Assembly (NCBI GenBank): GCA_006503475.1
Contig: RSEH01000060.1
Location: 116,549-180,548, forward strand
Direction of reading: 5' to 3'
Origin: Stentor roeselii
Taxonomy: Eukaryota > Ciliophora > Heterotrichea > Heterotrichida > Stentoridae
DNA: 64,000 nt
Position numbers and translations under genes: made by a program. A model generated the notes under the pieces. It saw only the letters and a list, made by a program, of their open reading frames with translations, had not been told where the DNA came from and did not search any database. This document shows positions 19,411 through 28,961 of the stretch, one piece after another. Every line of letters begins with the position of its first letter. Within the stretch, counting starts at the first letter, position 1.

Positions 19411-20883
19411 ATGCTTAAAACTTTGAGAAGGCTAATGACTAAAATCTACGAGTCATCCGAAGCCGCAATAAGTGACATCCCAACAGGTGCATCACTTTTA
19501 ATCTCAGGTTTCGGTTTATGTGGAGTTCCCGAGAACCTTCTTCGAGCGATTCACGTCCGAGGAATCAGCGACCTGACGATTTACACAAACACAGCGGGAA
19601 CCAACGACTTCGGTCCAGGTCTTTTAATAAAGGACCATCTTGTGAGTTCGATCCACACATCTTATCTCGGCGGGAACGAGGAGCTAGAGCGTCAATACTT
19701 AAAAGGCGAAATCGAACTAAACCTAGTCCCTCAAGGATCGCTCGCAGAGCGATTTCGAGCAGGTTCAATAGGAATATCGGCTTTTTACACCCACACAGGT
19801 GCAGGAAGTATAGTAGAAGAAGGCGGATTTATCACGAAATTCAAAAAAAACAGTAAAGAAGTACAAAAAAAGGCTCTTCCTCGAGAAGTCAAGTACTATG
19901 GAGGTGAAAAGTACCTGATGGAATCTGCAATCACTGGAGACTTCGGACTCATCAAAGCTTGGAAGGCAGACACTTTAGGAAACCTTGTTTATCGCAAGAC
20001 TGCTCGAAATTTCAACCCTGATATCGCTGGCGCTGCGAAGGTCACTATTGCGGAAGTTGAGGAAATTGTACCGGCTGGAAGTTTAGACCCTGACAGGATT
20101 CATACTCCTGGAATTCTTGTAAATCGATTGGTTGTTGGGGAAAAATTTAATAAACCTATTGAAAGACTCGCATTAAATAAGGGATATGGAGTTGATATTC
20201 CTGGAAGTCATGAACAGGTTAGGAAGAGGAAAGTTATTGCTTGTAGAGCTGCACAAGAGGTGAAAGATGGAATGTTTGTTAATCTTGGAATTGGTATTCC
20301 TACACTTGTGCCGAATTTTGTGGAGAAAGAGGTTAAAATGTATCTACATGGAGAGAATGGATTGATTGGGATCGGACCTTATCCTGTTGATGGGTGTCAA
20401 GATCCTGATATTATTAATGCGGGAAAGGAAACTATCACTATGGTACCTGGAGCCTCTACATTTTCCAGCAGCACAAGTTTCGCAATAGTCCGAGGAAACC
20501 ACCTGGATCTAACAATTCTAGGTGGTATGGAAGTCTCTGAAAATGCCGACCTCGCCAACTGGATCATTCCAGGAAAAAAAGTAAAAGGAATGGGTGGAGC
20601 AATGGATCTTGTAGGAAGTCATTCAAAATGTATAGTCTGCATGGAGCACACATCAAAAGGACAGAGTAAAATCCTTAAAACTTGTACTCTTCCAGTAACA
20701 ACGAAAGGAGTAGTAAAGACTCTTATAACAGAACTTGCAGTATTCGAGTTCCGAAGAGACACCGGGATGACTTTAACAGAACTCTCCGAAGGAACAACCT
20801 TAGAAGAAGTAAAGTCTAAAACAGAAGCAAGATTTCACATAAGTCCATCACTTCACCAAATGACTATCAACACCAGAATTTAG
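19411..20883 (+). CDS. OXCT1: Succinyl-CoA:3-ketoacid CoA-transferase (SCOT)
   Basis: A 490-residue fused alpha-beta CoA-transferase. It activates acetoacetate with CoA from succinyl-CoA, the entry step of ketone-body use in mitochondria. The alpha half shows ISGFGLCGVPENLL, GNEELERQYLKGEIELNLVPQG and YTHTGAGSIVEEGG. The beta half starts near residue 270 (VRKRKVIACRAAQEVKDGMFVNLGIGIPTLVPNF) and carries the catalytic Glu in HGENGLIGIGP (about residue 314). GGMEVSENADLANWIIPGK follows. The first 13 residues (MLKTLRRLMTKIY) are basic and fit a short mitochondrial presequence. Codon use changes through the gene from C-ending in the first half to G/T-rich around 20100-20460. Confidence 0.97.
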   Translation: MLKTLRRLMTKIYESSEAAISDIPTGASLLISGFGLCGVPENLLRAIHVRGISDLTIYTNTAGTNDFGPGLLIKDHLVSSIHTSYLGGNEELERQYLKGEIELNLVPQGSLAERFRAGSIGISAFYTHTGAGSIVEEGGFITKFKKNSKEVQKKALPREVKYYGGEKYLMESAITGDFGLIKAWKADTLGNLVYRKTARNFNPDIAGAAKVTIAEVEEIVPAGSLDPDRIHTPGILVNRLVVGEKFNKPIERLALNKGYGVDIPGSHEQVRKRKVIACRAAQEVKDGMFVNLGIGIPTLVPNFVEKEVKMYLHGENGLIGIGPYPVDGCQDPDIINAGKETITMVPGASTFSSSTSFAIVRGNHLDLTILGGMEVSENADLANWIIPGKKVKGMGGAMDLVGSHSKCIVCMEHTSKGQSKILKTCTLPVTTKGVVKTLITELAVFEFRRDTGMTLTELSEGTTLEEVKSKTEARFHISPSLHQMTINTRI

Positions 20884-20941
20884 TATAAATAAACAATTTT
20901 AAATAAACATTTGAATTATTCCACATTTGATATAATTAACC

Positions 20942-21898
20942 ATGCATATTTTGTTTGGTAAGAAAAAAACCTTCAAGGAGTTATCAAAGCCTACTCTCAA
21001 GCTCGCTCCCAATTTCGCGCAGGAAGTCATGGAACTTGAGGAGCAGGTCAACTTGAACTGTACTGTTCCGACTGTCACTCGACTTATGAGTCTTTACAAG
21101 CAGGCTATTGAGTATTATGAGGCTGATAAGAACTTAAAACACATTCATTATCAGGAACGAATGCAGAGTCTTATGACCAAGAATAATGTGATACTCTTGC
21201 TTACTAATGCAGCAAGTCCTGTCACTAGTCCAAGGCCTACACAGATTGTTAATAGTCCCAAGTCTATAAAGACTAATGTTTCGAAATCTTTGTCGATTTC
21301 ATCACCGAGGAACTTTGAGGTCGCTTCACCAAGGAACTTAGAAATCACCTCTCCGATAGCCATTCATGTCTTTTCACCTAAATCAAAACCTGCTCAAGCC
21401 GACCTGGTCCTTGAAAGAAACTGCGACAAAGTCCTAAGCGATCGAAAAACAGAAAATTTCGATTTATGTAAAAAAATCCATGAAAATCTGAAAAACCAGT
21501 CAGAAAACCTAAACCAAAGACTACTTCACCGAAAACTTGCTCAAACTCCTAAAATTTCCAAAAGGTTTACCTTTGAAGAAACAAACCAATGCGACATCAG
21601 TGCAGGCGAAAGTAAACTTTTCATTGTAGAAGAATTCGAGAAAAACATTGAAGGCATTCTTGAAAAGTTCATCGAAATGAAAAATCGTGAAAAAAGGAAG
21701 ATTCAGGAAAAATATCAGGAATATTTCGATCAAATTGAAAGTATTAAGGGAGACGTCAAGGATAAACTCACCCAAGAACTGAATAGAAATATGGAAAAGG
21801 AATTGTTCGATGCAATGAAGGGAATTGACCTTCAACGCGAAAATGAACTCGCTTCTGAAAGGAAAAAACTGAAGAAAAGTTCAAATATGTTGTTTTAA
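20942..21898 (+). CDS. Uncharacterised protein, MIT-like N-terminus and coiled coil
   Basis: 318 residues. Residues about 20-85 are helical with the sequence RLMSLYKQAIEYYEADKN, reminiscent of MIT-type three-helix bundles; this is a weak resemblance by eye. Residues about 95-145 hold four SP-rich repeats (SPRNFEVASPRNLEITSP), likely phosphorylation sites. The C-terminal 110 residues are charged coiled coil (FIEMKNREKRKIQEKYQEYF). No definite family. It lies 58 bases downstream of SCOT on the same strand. Confidence 0.65.
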   Translation: MHILFGKKKTFKELSKPTLKLAPNFAQEVMELEEQVNLNCTVPTVTRLMSLYKQAIEYYEADKNLKHIHYQERMQSLMTKNNVILLLTNAASPVTSPRPTQIVNSPKSIKTNVSKSLSISSPRNFEVASPRNLEITSPIAIHVFSPKSKPAQADLVLERNCDKVLSDRKTENFDLCKKIHENLKNQSENLNQRLLHRKLAQTPKISKRFTFEETNQCDISAGESKLFIVEEFEKNIEGILEKFIEMKNREKRKIQEKYQEYFDQIESIKGDVKDKLTQELNRNMEKELFDAMKGIDLQRENELASERKKLKKSSNMLF

Positions 21899-22375
21899 AT
21901 TAATTTAATTAGGATATGAGAGGTAATTGTTGAATAATTAAATTCAAGAATCCTCTTTGATATTAATGGCATGGCTGAGAAAGGTACTAACGATAATGAT
22001 TCAGATATTTCCGAATAATTCTTATAAGAATCATAAAAATCTAAATATTTTCCAAAAAAACAATAATTTAATGAAAATTCTTGCCACAATGACACTTAAT
22101 CCACTATTTCCATTTAATCCTGCATCCATAAGTCTCCACCTAAATATGACCATGCAAAAATTCTCTAAAATAAATCAATAAATCCTTCAATCCATCATCA
22201 TTAAACCATCCTTAACTCTAAACCACCTCCAACCACCCAACACCACCAAAAATTCCCCATATCCATAAATTCCACTCCCCCAAAAAATCCATCCCATTAT
22301 AAAATCCTACTCCAACTCCAACTTCCATTAAATTTCTAATCCATCTGTAAAACAATCAATAATTATTGACCTGAA
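21899..22375. other. Intergenic, G-depleted promoter tract
   Basis: 477 bases between two + strand genes. From about 22180 to 22350 the + strand is almost devoid of G and built of A, C and T (CCACCTCC and CCAACACC words), the most extreme example of the G-poor 5' flanks seen in this window. No gene or RNA was recognised. Confidence 0.5.
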
Positions 22376-23902
22376 ATGCAATCTGAAAGAAAAAAAGACC
22401 AATCCCCAAAGTACCTTCCGAAAACACAAGAAGGTAAATTTACCGAAGCCCCTAAAAAGCCATCAGGAGCAAACAACCCATCAAATTCCTCTAAAAACCG
22501 AAACACGTCGCCGAAGATCCAGCCAGAGCACTCGAAAGGTTTTTATTCACGTTCTAAGCTAGTCAGCTCAAAGTCAGGAAAAGTATCTTCAACCAAAACG
22601 AACCCTTTCATAAGAGACAGCAAGCCTCTTCATGAGCCTGTTCAAAAAAGCAGCGAAAACAAGACAACCGAGTCAAGCTCTTCAACGAAAAAATTCGGTA
22701 AAGACTTCAACAACTCTAAAGAAAATACTCCGAAAGTCTCAGGGATGACTGACCCTTTGACTAGAAAAGCGACTCTTCAAAAACGACAAGCTTTTGACTC
22801 GCATCGATTTCTTCTTTCCTTGAAAAACAATACAAGTCCTGTGAAGTTCTTTCCAGCTTTGACTAAGGCTCAGATGAGCGAGTTGAGAATGATTACTAAT
22901 GAATTCTTTCAAGTGACTAAGAGTATTGATTACTCGGGCTCTGGACTGTTGAATTACTCGAATTTCTGCAAAGTACTTCATTGTCTTAGGTTTATTACTA
23001 ATCCTTTTACGAAGTCGGAGGATGAGACTAATTGTGTGTTGAAACTTTGGAGGGTTTTAGGAGGGTTTGATGAACAGAAAGTCGCTTCTGAGGATTTGCA
23101 TTTGTTTATTGTGGCTCTTTTGGGAATGCCTTTTAAGTTGCCTAATGTTTCACCTCAGAATAAACATAGAAGGTCGATTTGGGCTTTGAAGATTAAAGAT
23201 ATTCAGGGACTTCCTAATGAATTTTCCTTGCTTGTTTCGATACGGAATAATAAATACCAGTTTAAAGAAAATGAGTCTGGATCGCAAGTTATCACTGACC
23301 AGGAAATAGAAATAAACGCAGAAGAAAGTTCAAATTTCCTACACGACCTAAGCGAGCAAATCGACGGTGGTCCAGGTCTCTCTCTAATCTACGACTCGGG
23401 TAAAGGCCGTCTAGTCCGTAAAATAAGTTTACGAGAGCTATCATCAACCCCAACAGCTCTTTTAAAATCAAACACATACGGTTCAGCAAGAGACGAATCC
23501 GCTGAAAACCTTTCTCTAAACACGAGCGAAGGTGACGACGCGGTCCAGATCTCATCTCTCTTAACCCCTCCAGCAAAAGGAACTGAAAATTCCGGCATAA
23601 ACCGAATCTCAGTGACTAAAATCGCACGAGAAGGCGAAGCCGACTTAAACAACACTGTTTCTTACAAGCCAAGTGCGAAACAATTCAACTTCTTCGGAAA
23701 CGACGACATCTTCGGAGACTCAATGATGTGCGAGAGCAACTTGCTTAACATCAGCGAATTGCCCTTCACTTCTCAGAACAGTCTTCAACGAAGAAGTCAA
23801 CGAGTGGGCAATTTGGCTTCTCAGAAGAAAAAAAAGAAGGACTTTGCAGAGTCCAATAGTTTCATGGTCCACCCCCAGGGCAGTCGTAAGTTTAGTCCTT
23901 AG
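22376..23902 (+). CDS. Disordered protein with EF-hand-like core
   Basis: 508 residues. The first 140 are low-complexity, rich in Ser, Lys, Pro and Asn. Residues about 155-265 form a compact helical region with an EF-hand-like loop DYSGSGLLNYSN that lacks the final Glu, followed by a second helix pair (VLKLWRVLGGFDEQKVASEDLH). The C-terminal 200 residues are again Ser-rich and disordered with short acidic FGNDDIFGDS patches. This layout is common in ciliate-specific proteins of unknown role. It ends 12 bases before the actin start, so both genes must share very short untranslated regions. Confidence 0.7.
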   Translation: MQSERKKDQSPKYLPKTQEGKFTEAPKKPSGANNPSNSSKNRNTSPKIQPEHSKGFYSRSKLVSSKSGKVSSTKTNPFIRDSKPLHEPVQKSSENKTTESSSSTKKFGKDFNNSKENTPKVSGMTDPLTRKATLQKRQAFDSHRFLLSLKNNTSPVKFFPALTKAQMSELRMITNEFFQVTKSIDYSGSGLLNYSNFCKVLHCLRFITNPFTKSEDETNCVLKLWRVLGGFDEQKVASEDLHLFIVALLGMPFKLPNVSPQNKHRRSIWALKIKDIQGLPNEFSLLVSIRNNKYQFKENESGSQVITDQEIEINAEESSNFLHDLSEQIDGGPGLSLIYDSGKGRLVRKISLRELSSTPTALLKSNTYGSARDESAENLSLNTSEGDDAVQISSLLTPPAKGTENSGINRISVTKIAREGEADLNNTVSYKPSAKQFNFFGNDDIFGDSMMCESNLLNISELPFTSQNSLQRRSQRVGNLASQKKKKKDFAESNSFMVHPQGSRKFSP

Positions 23903-23914
23903 CGATAATAATTC

Positions 23915-25033
23915 ATGGAAGGAGACGATGTGCATGGAATCGTCATTGACAATGGATCTGGCATCGTCAAAGCTGGACTCGCTGGAGACGATGCACCCAG
24001 GGCTGTCTTTCCTAGTCTCGTTGGAAGGACTCGCATTGCGGGAGTTCAACTCGGCGTAGACCAGAAAGATTCATTTGTGGGTGACGAGGCTAGAAGTAAA
24101 AGTGATATGCTTAATGTGAAGAGACCTATTGAAAGAGGAGTTATTACTGATTGGGATGATGTGGAAAGACTTTGGCATCATGCTTTTTATAATGAGTTAA
24201 GAGTCGCTCCGGATAATCATCCTTTGCTTTTCACTGAAAATATACTCAATCCCAAGTTTTTAAGGGAAAAAACAACGCAGATGATTTTTGAGGTGTTTAA
24301 TATTCCAGCTTTTTATATGGCTGCCCAGCCTGTTCTCGCTCTTTATTCAAGTGGGAAAACTACTGGACTTGTCATTGACTCGGGCGATAGTGTCAGCTCA
24401 GCTGTTCCTATCTATGAAGGCTACGCCTTGCCTTATAGTATCAAATGTCTGAATATTGGAGGCAGGGACTTAACTGATTATTTTATTCACTTGCTCAGGG
24501 CTAAAGGATTCAATTGTTTCAATTCTTTAGCGGAAAAAGAAATCGCAAGAGAAATAAAGGAAAAGGTATGCTTTATGAACTTCGCGGAAAAGGAAGATCA
24601 TGCAAGTATTGAGAAAAACTATGAAATGCCTGATGGAAAGTCAATCATTACTATCACTGATGAAAGGTATAAATGCCCTGAAGCATTTTTTAACCCGGAA
24701 CTACTTGGATTGGAAATGGAAGGAATACATATTGTGGCAAATCGATGTATAATGAAAAGTGATGTTGAGATTAGGAAAGACTTGTATGCTAATATCATAC
24801 TTTGTGGGGGAAATACCTTGTTTTCTGGAATGCCTGAAAGAGTTGTCAAGGAAATGACTGGACTTGCTGGGTCTTCGAATAAGGTCAAAGTCGTTTCGCC
24901 TCCTGAAAGACTTTATTCTGTATGGATGGGAGGGTCGATTCTGGCGTCTTTAGCTACTTTTCAGCAGATGTGGATTACCAAGTCGGAATATGAAGAGTCT
25001 GGACCTACTATAGTACATAGGAAATGCTTTTAA
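23915..25033 (+). CDS. Divergent actin
   Basis: 372 residues, three fewer than standard actin. Nucleotide-binding loops are recognisable: [19 protein letters not shown] and [17 protein letters not shown] (usual DSGDGVS). [38 protein letters not shown] and a Cys-Phe C-terminus (HRKCF) are also present. It is closer to true actin than to ARP1-3 by these motifs. Differences: Arg replaces the methylated His73 ([11 protein letters not shown]), Ser replaces the second Gly of the DSGDG loop, and the DNase-I loop region is altered ([12 protein letters not shown]). Ciliates often carry such divergent actin paralogues. Whether it polymerises is unknown. Confidence 0.92.
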   Translation: MEGDDVHGIVIDNGSGIVKAGLAGDDAPRAVFPSLVGRTRIAGVQLGVDQKDSFVGDEARSKSDMLNVKRPIERGVITDWDDVERLWHHAFYNELRVAPDNHPLLFTENILNPKFLREKTTQMIFEVFNIPAFYMAAQPVLALYSSGKTTGLVIDSGDSVSSAVPIYEGYALPYSIKCLNIGGRDLTDYFIHLLRAKGFNCFNSLAEKEIAREIKEKVCFMNFAEKEDHASIEKNYEMPDGKSIITITDERYKCPEAFFNPELLGLEMEGIHIVANRCIMKSDVEIRKDLYANIILCGGNTLFSGMPERVVKEMTGLAGSSNKVKVVSPPERLYSVWMGGSILASLATFQQMWITKSEYEESGPTIVHRKCF

Positions 25034-25825
25034 ATAGGTTTGATTATGAATGTTATGGATGAAAATGGTTTATAATTATTATTATCATGGCTTGAATTTT
25101 ATGATGACTATAGGACTAGAGTATCTGAATGAACTGCTGATCCCTTGGCTGTCTGATTCTATAATTTATAGTTTATATGCTTAAAAGAGTTGGCAGAAGC
25201 ATATGATTAACTTACATAACGATTTCTAAAATCATGTGAAATAAGTTCCTTCAAAATGCATAAATCCTCTAAGTCCGCTTTAAAGTCCTTAAAGCAAACC
25301 AAAAATTTTTCTTAAATCATGTGAAATAGGTTACCTTCAAAAATGCATAAATCATCTTAAGCTCATTTTAAAGCCCTTTAAGCAAACTAAAAAGATTTCT
25401 TAAATAATATGAAAAAAATTTCATCAAAAATGCATAAATCCTCCTAGCCGCTTGAAGTCCTTAAACCTATCTAAAAAGTCTCAAATCAAATTTCAAATCC
25501 TAATTTTCATACTAGTTAAAAAATCATCTGATTTACCAATAATATAGTAAGCACATAAAATTTTATCAGGATTTATAAGTAATTTCAAATAATTTCTAAA
25601 TAAAGCCAAATTCTAAATCTTCTTAGTAAATCCAAGTAAGTTCACACCAGGAAAATTTTAAAATATATATTACTGGTTAAAACCGCTCTCTATACCCTTC
25701 CCTTCGATCAATCTTTAAAACCTAAATTTAGAGTCTCTATCTAAACCTCTTTCTTTTATCTTAAGTTCAGTTACTGATTCAAAGAAACTGGCTCAATTAT
25801 TTTTCACCTTTATTTCGAATCTAAT
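25034..25825. other. Intergenic region carrying a tandem repeat
   Basis: 792 bases between actin and the Myb gene. The centre is a three-copy imperfect tandem repeat (separate entry). The rest is AT-rich, turning G-poor toward the Myb start. No open frame of note. Confidence 0.5.
25222..25482. repeat. Imperfect tandem repeat, three units of about 85-90 bases
   Basis: The words ATCATGTGAAATA, TTCAAAAATGCATAAATC and TTAAAGTCCTTAAGCAAAC-like recur in the same order three times, with unit starts near 25222, 25307 and 25395. Unit 3 is the most diverged. All units stay near the same length despite many substitutions. It is non-coding in every frame. Confidence 0.85.
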
Positions 25826-26821
25826 ATGGAATTACCCAAGGCCTTTCCTCTAACAACTGAGGTATGGATGGTCCCTTGCAGAGTGACCCAGAAAAAGCTA
25901 TTCAGTCCTATTTGCCGTCCTCTGGACGAAGCCAACGCCAAAAGCGTTTTAAATTCAAAAAACGCTTGGCAGCCCTTGGAAGACCTGACCTTAAAAAAAA
26001 TCATTAAATCTCGAGGACCGAAGAACTGGAGCAGCGTCGCTAAAGAACTAAATAAAGATCTTCATGAATCCCTTCCAGTGCGAATAGGAAAACAATGCCG
26101 AGAGCGCTGGTTAAACCACCTGGATCCAAGCTTGATTAAAACGAAGTGGACGAATATTGAGGACAAGCTGCTGTTAAAGAAACAGAAAGAACTCGGCAAC
26201 AAATGGAGCGAAATCGCAAAGTCTCTCACTGGAAGGACTGAAAATCAAGTGAAAAATCGATGGAAAAGTTTGAAAAATAGGGTTGGGAAAAAAAGAAGAT
26301 TAAAAAGGCAAAAAATTGTTATTGTTAAAGAAAATGAGGAAATCAAATCGATTCCTTCATTGGCTTTAACACCTTCTTCAATTCGGCTTGAAACGGGGTC
26401 TACATACTCTTTAGAAGACATCGATAATTTAGCTACAACTACGATTGACTATAATAGGGAAGAACTTGACTTTTTATCAGATCCTCATGAAGGACCTTCG
26501 CATGTGAGACTGTCTTCATTGACTTCAAACCCAGAGGTTCTTGGTGATCAAATTTTTAATTTTTGTGCAATCAAGAAAACTGCTCTAAACCTTTACGATC
26601 TAGACCATTTATATAACCATAAAAAACCGGAAAAGTCCCAGCAAGATTGTTTAAATGAGATTTTCAGCATGACCAATTTTCAGCCCTGGAGCTTTGAAGA
26701 TAATTTCAGCTTGAGTTTTCAGAGCAACTCTGATAAAGACTTGAAAGTCTCGAATGACTCAAACTTTTTTTCCTGTTTTGATTCTGTGAATCAGCTGGGT
26801 GCGCTTAGAAAAAAAATATAA
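25826..26821 (+). CDS. R2R3-type Myb transcription factor
   Basis: 331 residues with two Myb repeats. R2 (about 48-98) has the spaced Trp pattern AWQPLED...NWSSVAKEL...RWLNHLDP. R3 (about 103-148) has KWTNIEDKLLLKKQKELGNKWSEIAKSL, then RTENQVKNRWKSL, the DNA-recognition helix. A strongly basic stretch (KKRRLKRQK) follows and is probably the nuclear signal. The C-terminal half is acidic and Ser-rich, a plausible activation region. It binds DNA as a sequence-specific regulator; the targets are unknown. It lies 47 bases upstream of the MED27-like gene on the same strand. Confidence 0.92.
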   Translation: MELPKAFPLTTEVWMVPCRVTQKKLFSPICRPLDEANAKSVLNSKNAWQPLEDLTLKKIIKSRGPKNWSSVAKELNKDLHESLPVRIGKQCRERWLNHLDPSLIKTKWTNIEDKLLLKKQKELGNKWSEIAKSLTGRTENQVKNRWKSLKNRVGKKRRLKRQKIVIVKENEEIKSIPSLALTPSSIRLETGSTYSLEDIDNLATTTIDYNREELDFLSDPHEGPSHVRLSSLTSNPEVLGDQIFNFCAIKKTALNLYDLDHLYNHKKPEKSQQDCLNEIFSMTNFQPWSFEDNFSLSFQSNSDKDLKVSNDSNFFSCFDSVNQLGALRKKI

Positions 26822-26868
26822 TTACTTAATATTTGAATTTCTTGTTATATTTTTAATGTATATTAAAT

Positions 26869-27690
26869 ATGAGTAGAAAGCATAAAGAATATATTTCTAA
26901 AGCTATTCAACTTGTGGTTAAACTCAAGTGTGTTGTAGACTCAATCATGCAGAACATCGGGGAAAAAGACGATGAACTCATTATAAAAAAAATCAGAAGA
27001 AAAGTTAAAAATATTGAAAGAAAACTCGAAAAATATCTAAAAATTCTTCCGAATCTTTCACTATCTAATAAAGGTCTCTCAAGAAATCTGATCAAAAAAT
27101 GGGCAAAGCAGGCTGAAAACTTAGAAAAAAACAGAACAAGAATAATCTTTGAAAAATTTTCAAAAATTGAGTTCTCGAAATTTTCAATTTTGCCTACAAA
27201 ATGTTTTCGTCTTGAAAATTCTTTGCAAGCGATTGGAGATATTCAAACAAGAGCCAGAAATAATGAAATCCTTGGACTTGTTTCTCTAAAATTCATTACC
27301 TTGAAGTTCAAAGACCATTTCAAAATTGTTGTGAAATTCGACCTTGACCTGAAAATCAAATTGAAATGCTTTAAAGGAATCATGAAAAAAATCAAATGTC
27401 GATATACGGGAAATGGTCAGGTCAATTTTCAGATTCTTGCTAATCTTTTTTTGAGATTTTGCAAAGTTGAGTTTAAAGTTCTTGCGAAGAATTTGGTTAA
27501 GTGTATTGAAAGAGCTGCAATGTGGGTTGAGAGTAGAAAAGCTTTGTTTGAGTCTCGCTGTGGGACTTGTAACAATATTTTAAGTTTTGATACTGGACAG
27601 CCTTTACTTCCACTTTGGCTTGAAAATTCTAGGTTTTATCATTTGGCTTGTTTTTTTGATACTGCTAATGGAAGGCCTCAGGTATTATAG
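26869..27690 (+). CDS. MED27: Probable Mediator subunit 27
   Basis: 273 residues, close to MED27 length. The N-terminal half is basic and helical (CVVDSIMQNIGEKDDELIIKK). The C-terminal end carries CGTCNNILSFDTGQPLLPLW followed by FYHLACF, matching the Cys-x2-Cys...His-x2-Cys pattern that closes MED27 proteins (C..CGK.L....PP......FH..C). MED27 sits in the Mediator tail, which links activators to RNA polymerase II. The call rests on the C-terminal pattern and length only; a profile search would decide. It directly follows a Myb activator gene, which may be chance. Confidence 0.5.
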   Translation: MSRKHKEYISKAIQLVVKLKCVVDSIMQNIGEKDDELIIKKIRRKVKNIERKLEKYLKILPNLSLSNKGLSRNLIKKWAKQAENLEKNRTRIIFEKFSKIEFSKFSILPTKCFRLENSLQAIGDIQTRARNNEILGLVSLKFITLKFKDHFKIVVKFDLDLKIKLKCFKGIMKKIKCRYTGNGQVNFQILANLFLRFCKVEFKVLAKNLVKCIERAAMWVESRKALFESRCGTCNNILSFDTGQPLLPLWLENSRFYHLACFFDTANGRPQVL

Positions 27691-27954
27691 AATAATATCT
27701 AAGCAGGTACTTAATAAGAGGCTTTTTCATATTTATTGGTTTTCGTCTTTTGTCAGCTTTTTTTTATTGAGGCAAATCGAAGCAAATTTTTAAAGAATGC
27801 TTCATTTTTTCAAATCTTGTATGACCTCTTTTAAAACTTAATAGCTTCCAGCACAAACTATAAATACATAAAAAAATACTTCTAATCTCTCCCGCTTAAA
27901 TTCATATAAAACTTAAAATTAACCCCAAATCTTCCTCTAAACCTAATTATCCAA

Positions 27955-28905
27955 TTAAATTTCCCTTCCATGAAAAATCCTCTTCAAAACAGGTTCAGTC
28001 AAAGCATACACCGGGTCAACCTTCACCATTCCAGGATATCCCATTAAACTCATTCCAGCGATTCCAAAAAAAGTATGAAAAACATCAGGTTCATTCCCAG
28101 GCCTATCAGCGATGCCTCCCTTACCATCCAAGTCTTGAGCTCGACATATAAAATCCTGTAAAGCCTTGAAATTAACCCATTCTTGTCTTTCAATCATAAA
28201 AAAAGTAGATAAAATCCACCAAGAATAACAAACATCAGGTAATTTCTCAGGTCTTCCATTGAATCCTCCAGTTTCAGTCTGCCTCAACATGAGCCAATAC
28301 CCGAGCTCATCCCTGTCGACTAAATCAAGTCGATCTATCACAGCGAGGGCTCCTACTGCACAAAATGTGTAGGCTGCGTGAGACTCTGCACCTGGGACTG
28401 CTCCAAAAGCTCCTTCGAAGTTTTTACAAGCTATTATATATTGAGCTGCTTTTTCGGTATCTACTCGATTCAGTTGATTTATGATTTTTAAACAGGACAA
28501 TGCACAGTACACAAAACGTAAGTCAGTCTCACCCCATTCATCACCCCTAAATGCACCATCAGGTTGTTGTAGTCCAGCAATATAGGCTGTTACTTTTTCT
28601 TTATCCAGAACATCAAGAGCCCCATACATACTAAGCACTAAAACGGCATAATGAGTATTAGTCATATGTGAATCATGTCCGACATTACCTCCGAATCCAC
28701 CATCAGGTCTTTGACAGCTGATCACCCATTCAACAATTTCAGCTTTTCTCTCCTCGTTCAAAGTATCCAGACTACAAAGTGCACACAAAGTCCAATAAGC
28801 TCCAGGTAATCGAAGGTGTTCATAAGAGTAGCTTCCAATATCTTCACCTTCTGTCTTATCAGCAGACATCAGATAAGCTACCTGCTTCTCCTTATCAAAT
28901 TCCAT
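27955..28905 (-). CDS. RABGGTB: Rab geranylgeranyltransferase beta subunit
   Basis: 316 residues (human 331). It is the catalytic subunit that attaches C20 prenyl groups to Rab C-termini together with the alpha subunit and REP. The alpha-alpha barrel repeats are clear: CQRPDGGFGGNVGHDSH, LQQPDGAFRGDEWGETDLRF, CKNFEGAFGAVPGAESHAAY and GGFNGRPEKLPDVCYSWW. Zinc ligands are the Asp and Cys of LPDVCYSWW and the His of DVFHTFFGIAG. SYSYEHLRLPGAYW matches the start of the family domain. DTDCYVDE-like features of farnesyltransferase are absent, favouring the Rab enzyme. It is 56 bases downstream of the CDP-DAG synthase gene on the same strand. Confidence 0.95.
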   Translation of the reverse strand: MEFDKEKQVAYLMSADKTEGEDIGSYSYEHLRLPGAYWTLCALCSLDTLNEERKAEIVEWVISCQRPDGGFGGNVGHDSHMTNTHYAVLVLSMYGALDVLDKEKVTAYIAGLQQPDGAFRGDEWGETDLRFVYCALSCLKIINQLNRVDTEKAAQYIIACKNFEGAFGAVPGAESHAAYTFCAVGALAVIDRLDLVDRDELGYWLMLRQTETGGFNGRPEKLPDVCYSWWILSTFFMIERQEWVNFKALQDFICRAQDLDGKGGIADRPGNEPDVFHTFFGIAGMSLMGYPGMVKVDPVYALTEPVLKRIFHGREI

Positions 28906-28961
28906 TTACAAACAATCTAAAACCTTTGGTTTTCTAAGGACTTCTTATAACTTATACTAGC

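Noticed and set aside
19378-19420. Upstream ORF of 13 codons overlapping the SCOT start
   Set aside because: Short and in a leader of unknown extent; without a mapped mRNA start it cannot be called a regulatory uORF.
27587-27793. A 68-codon frame at the end of the MED27-like gene
   Set aside because: It overlaps the real frame and is a shifted reading of it.
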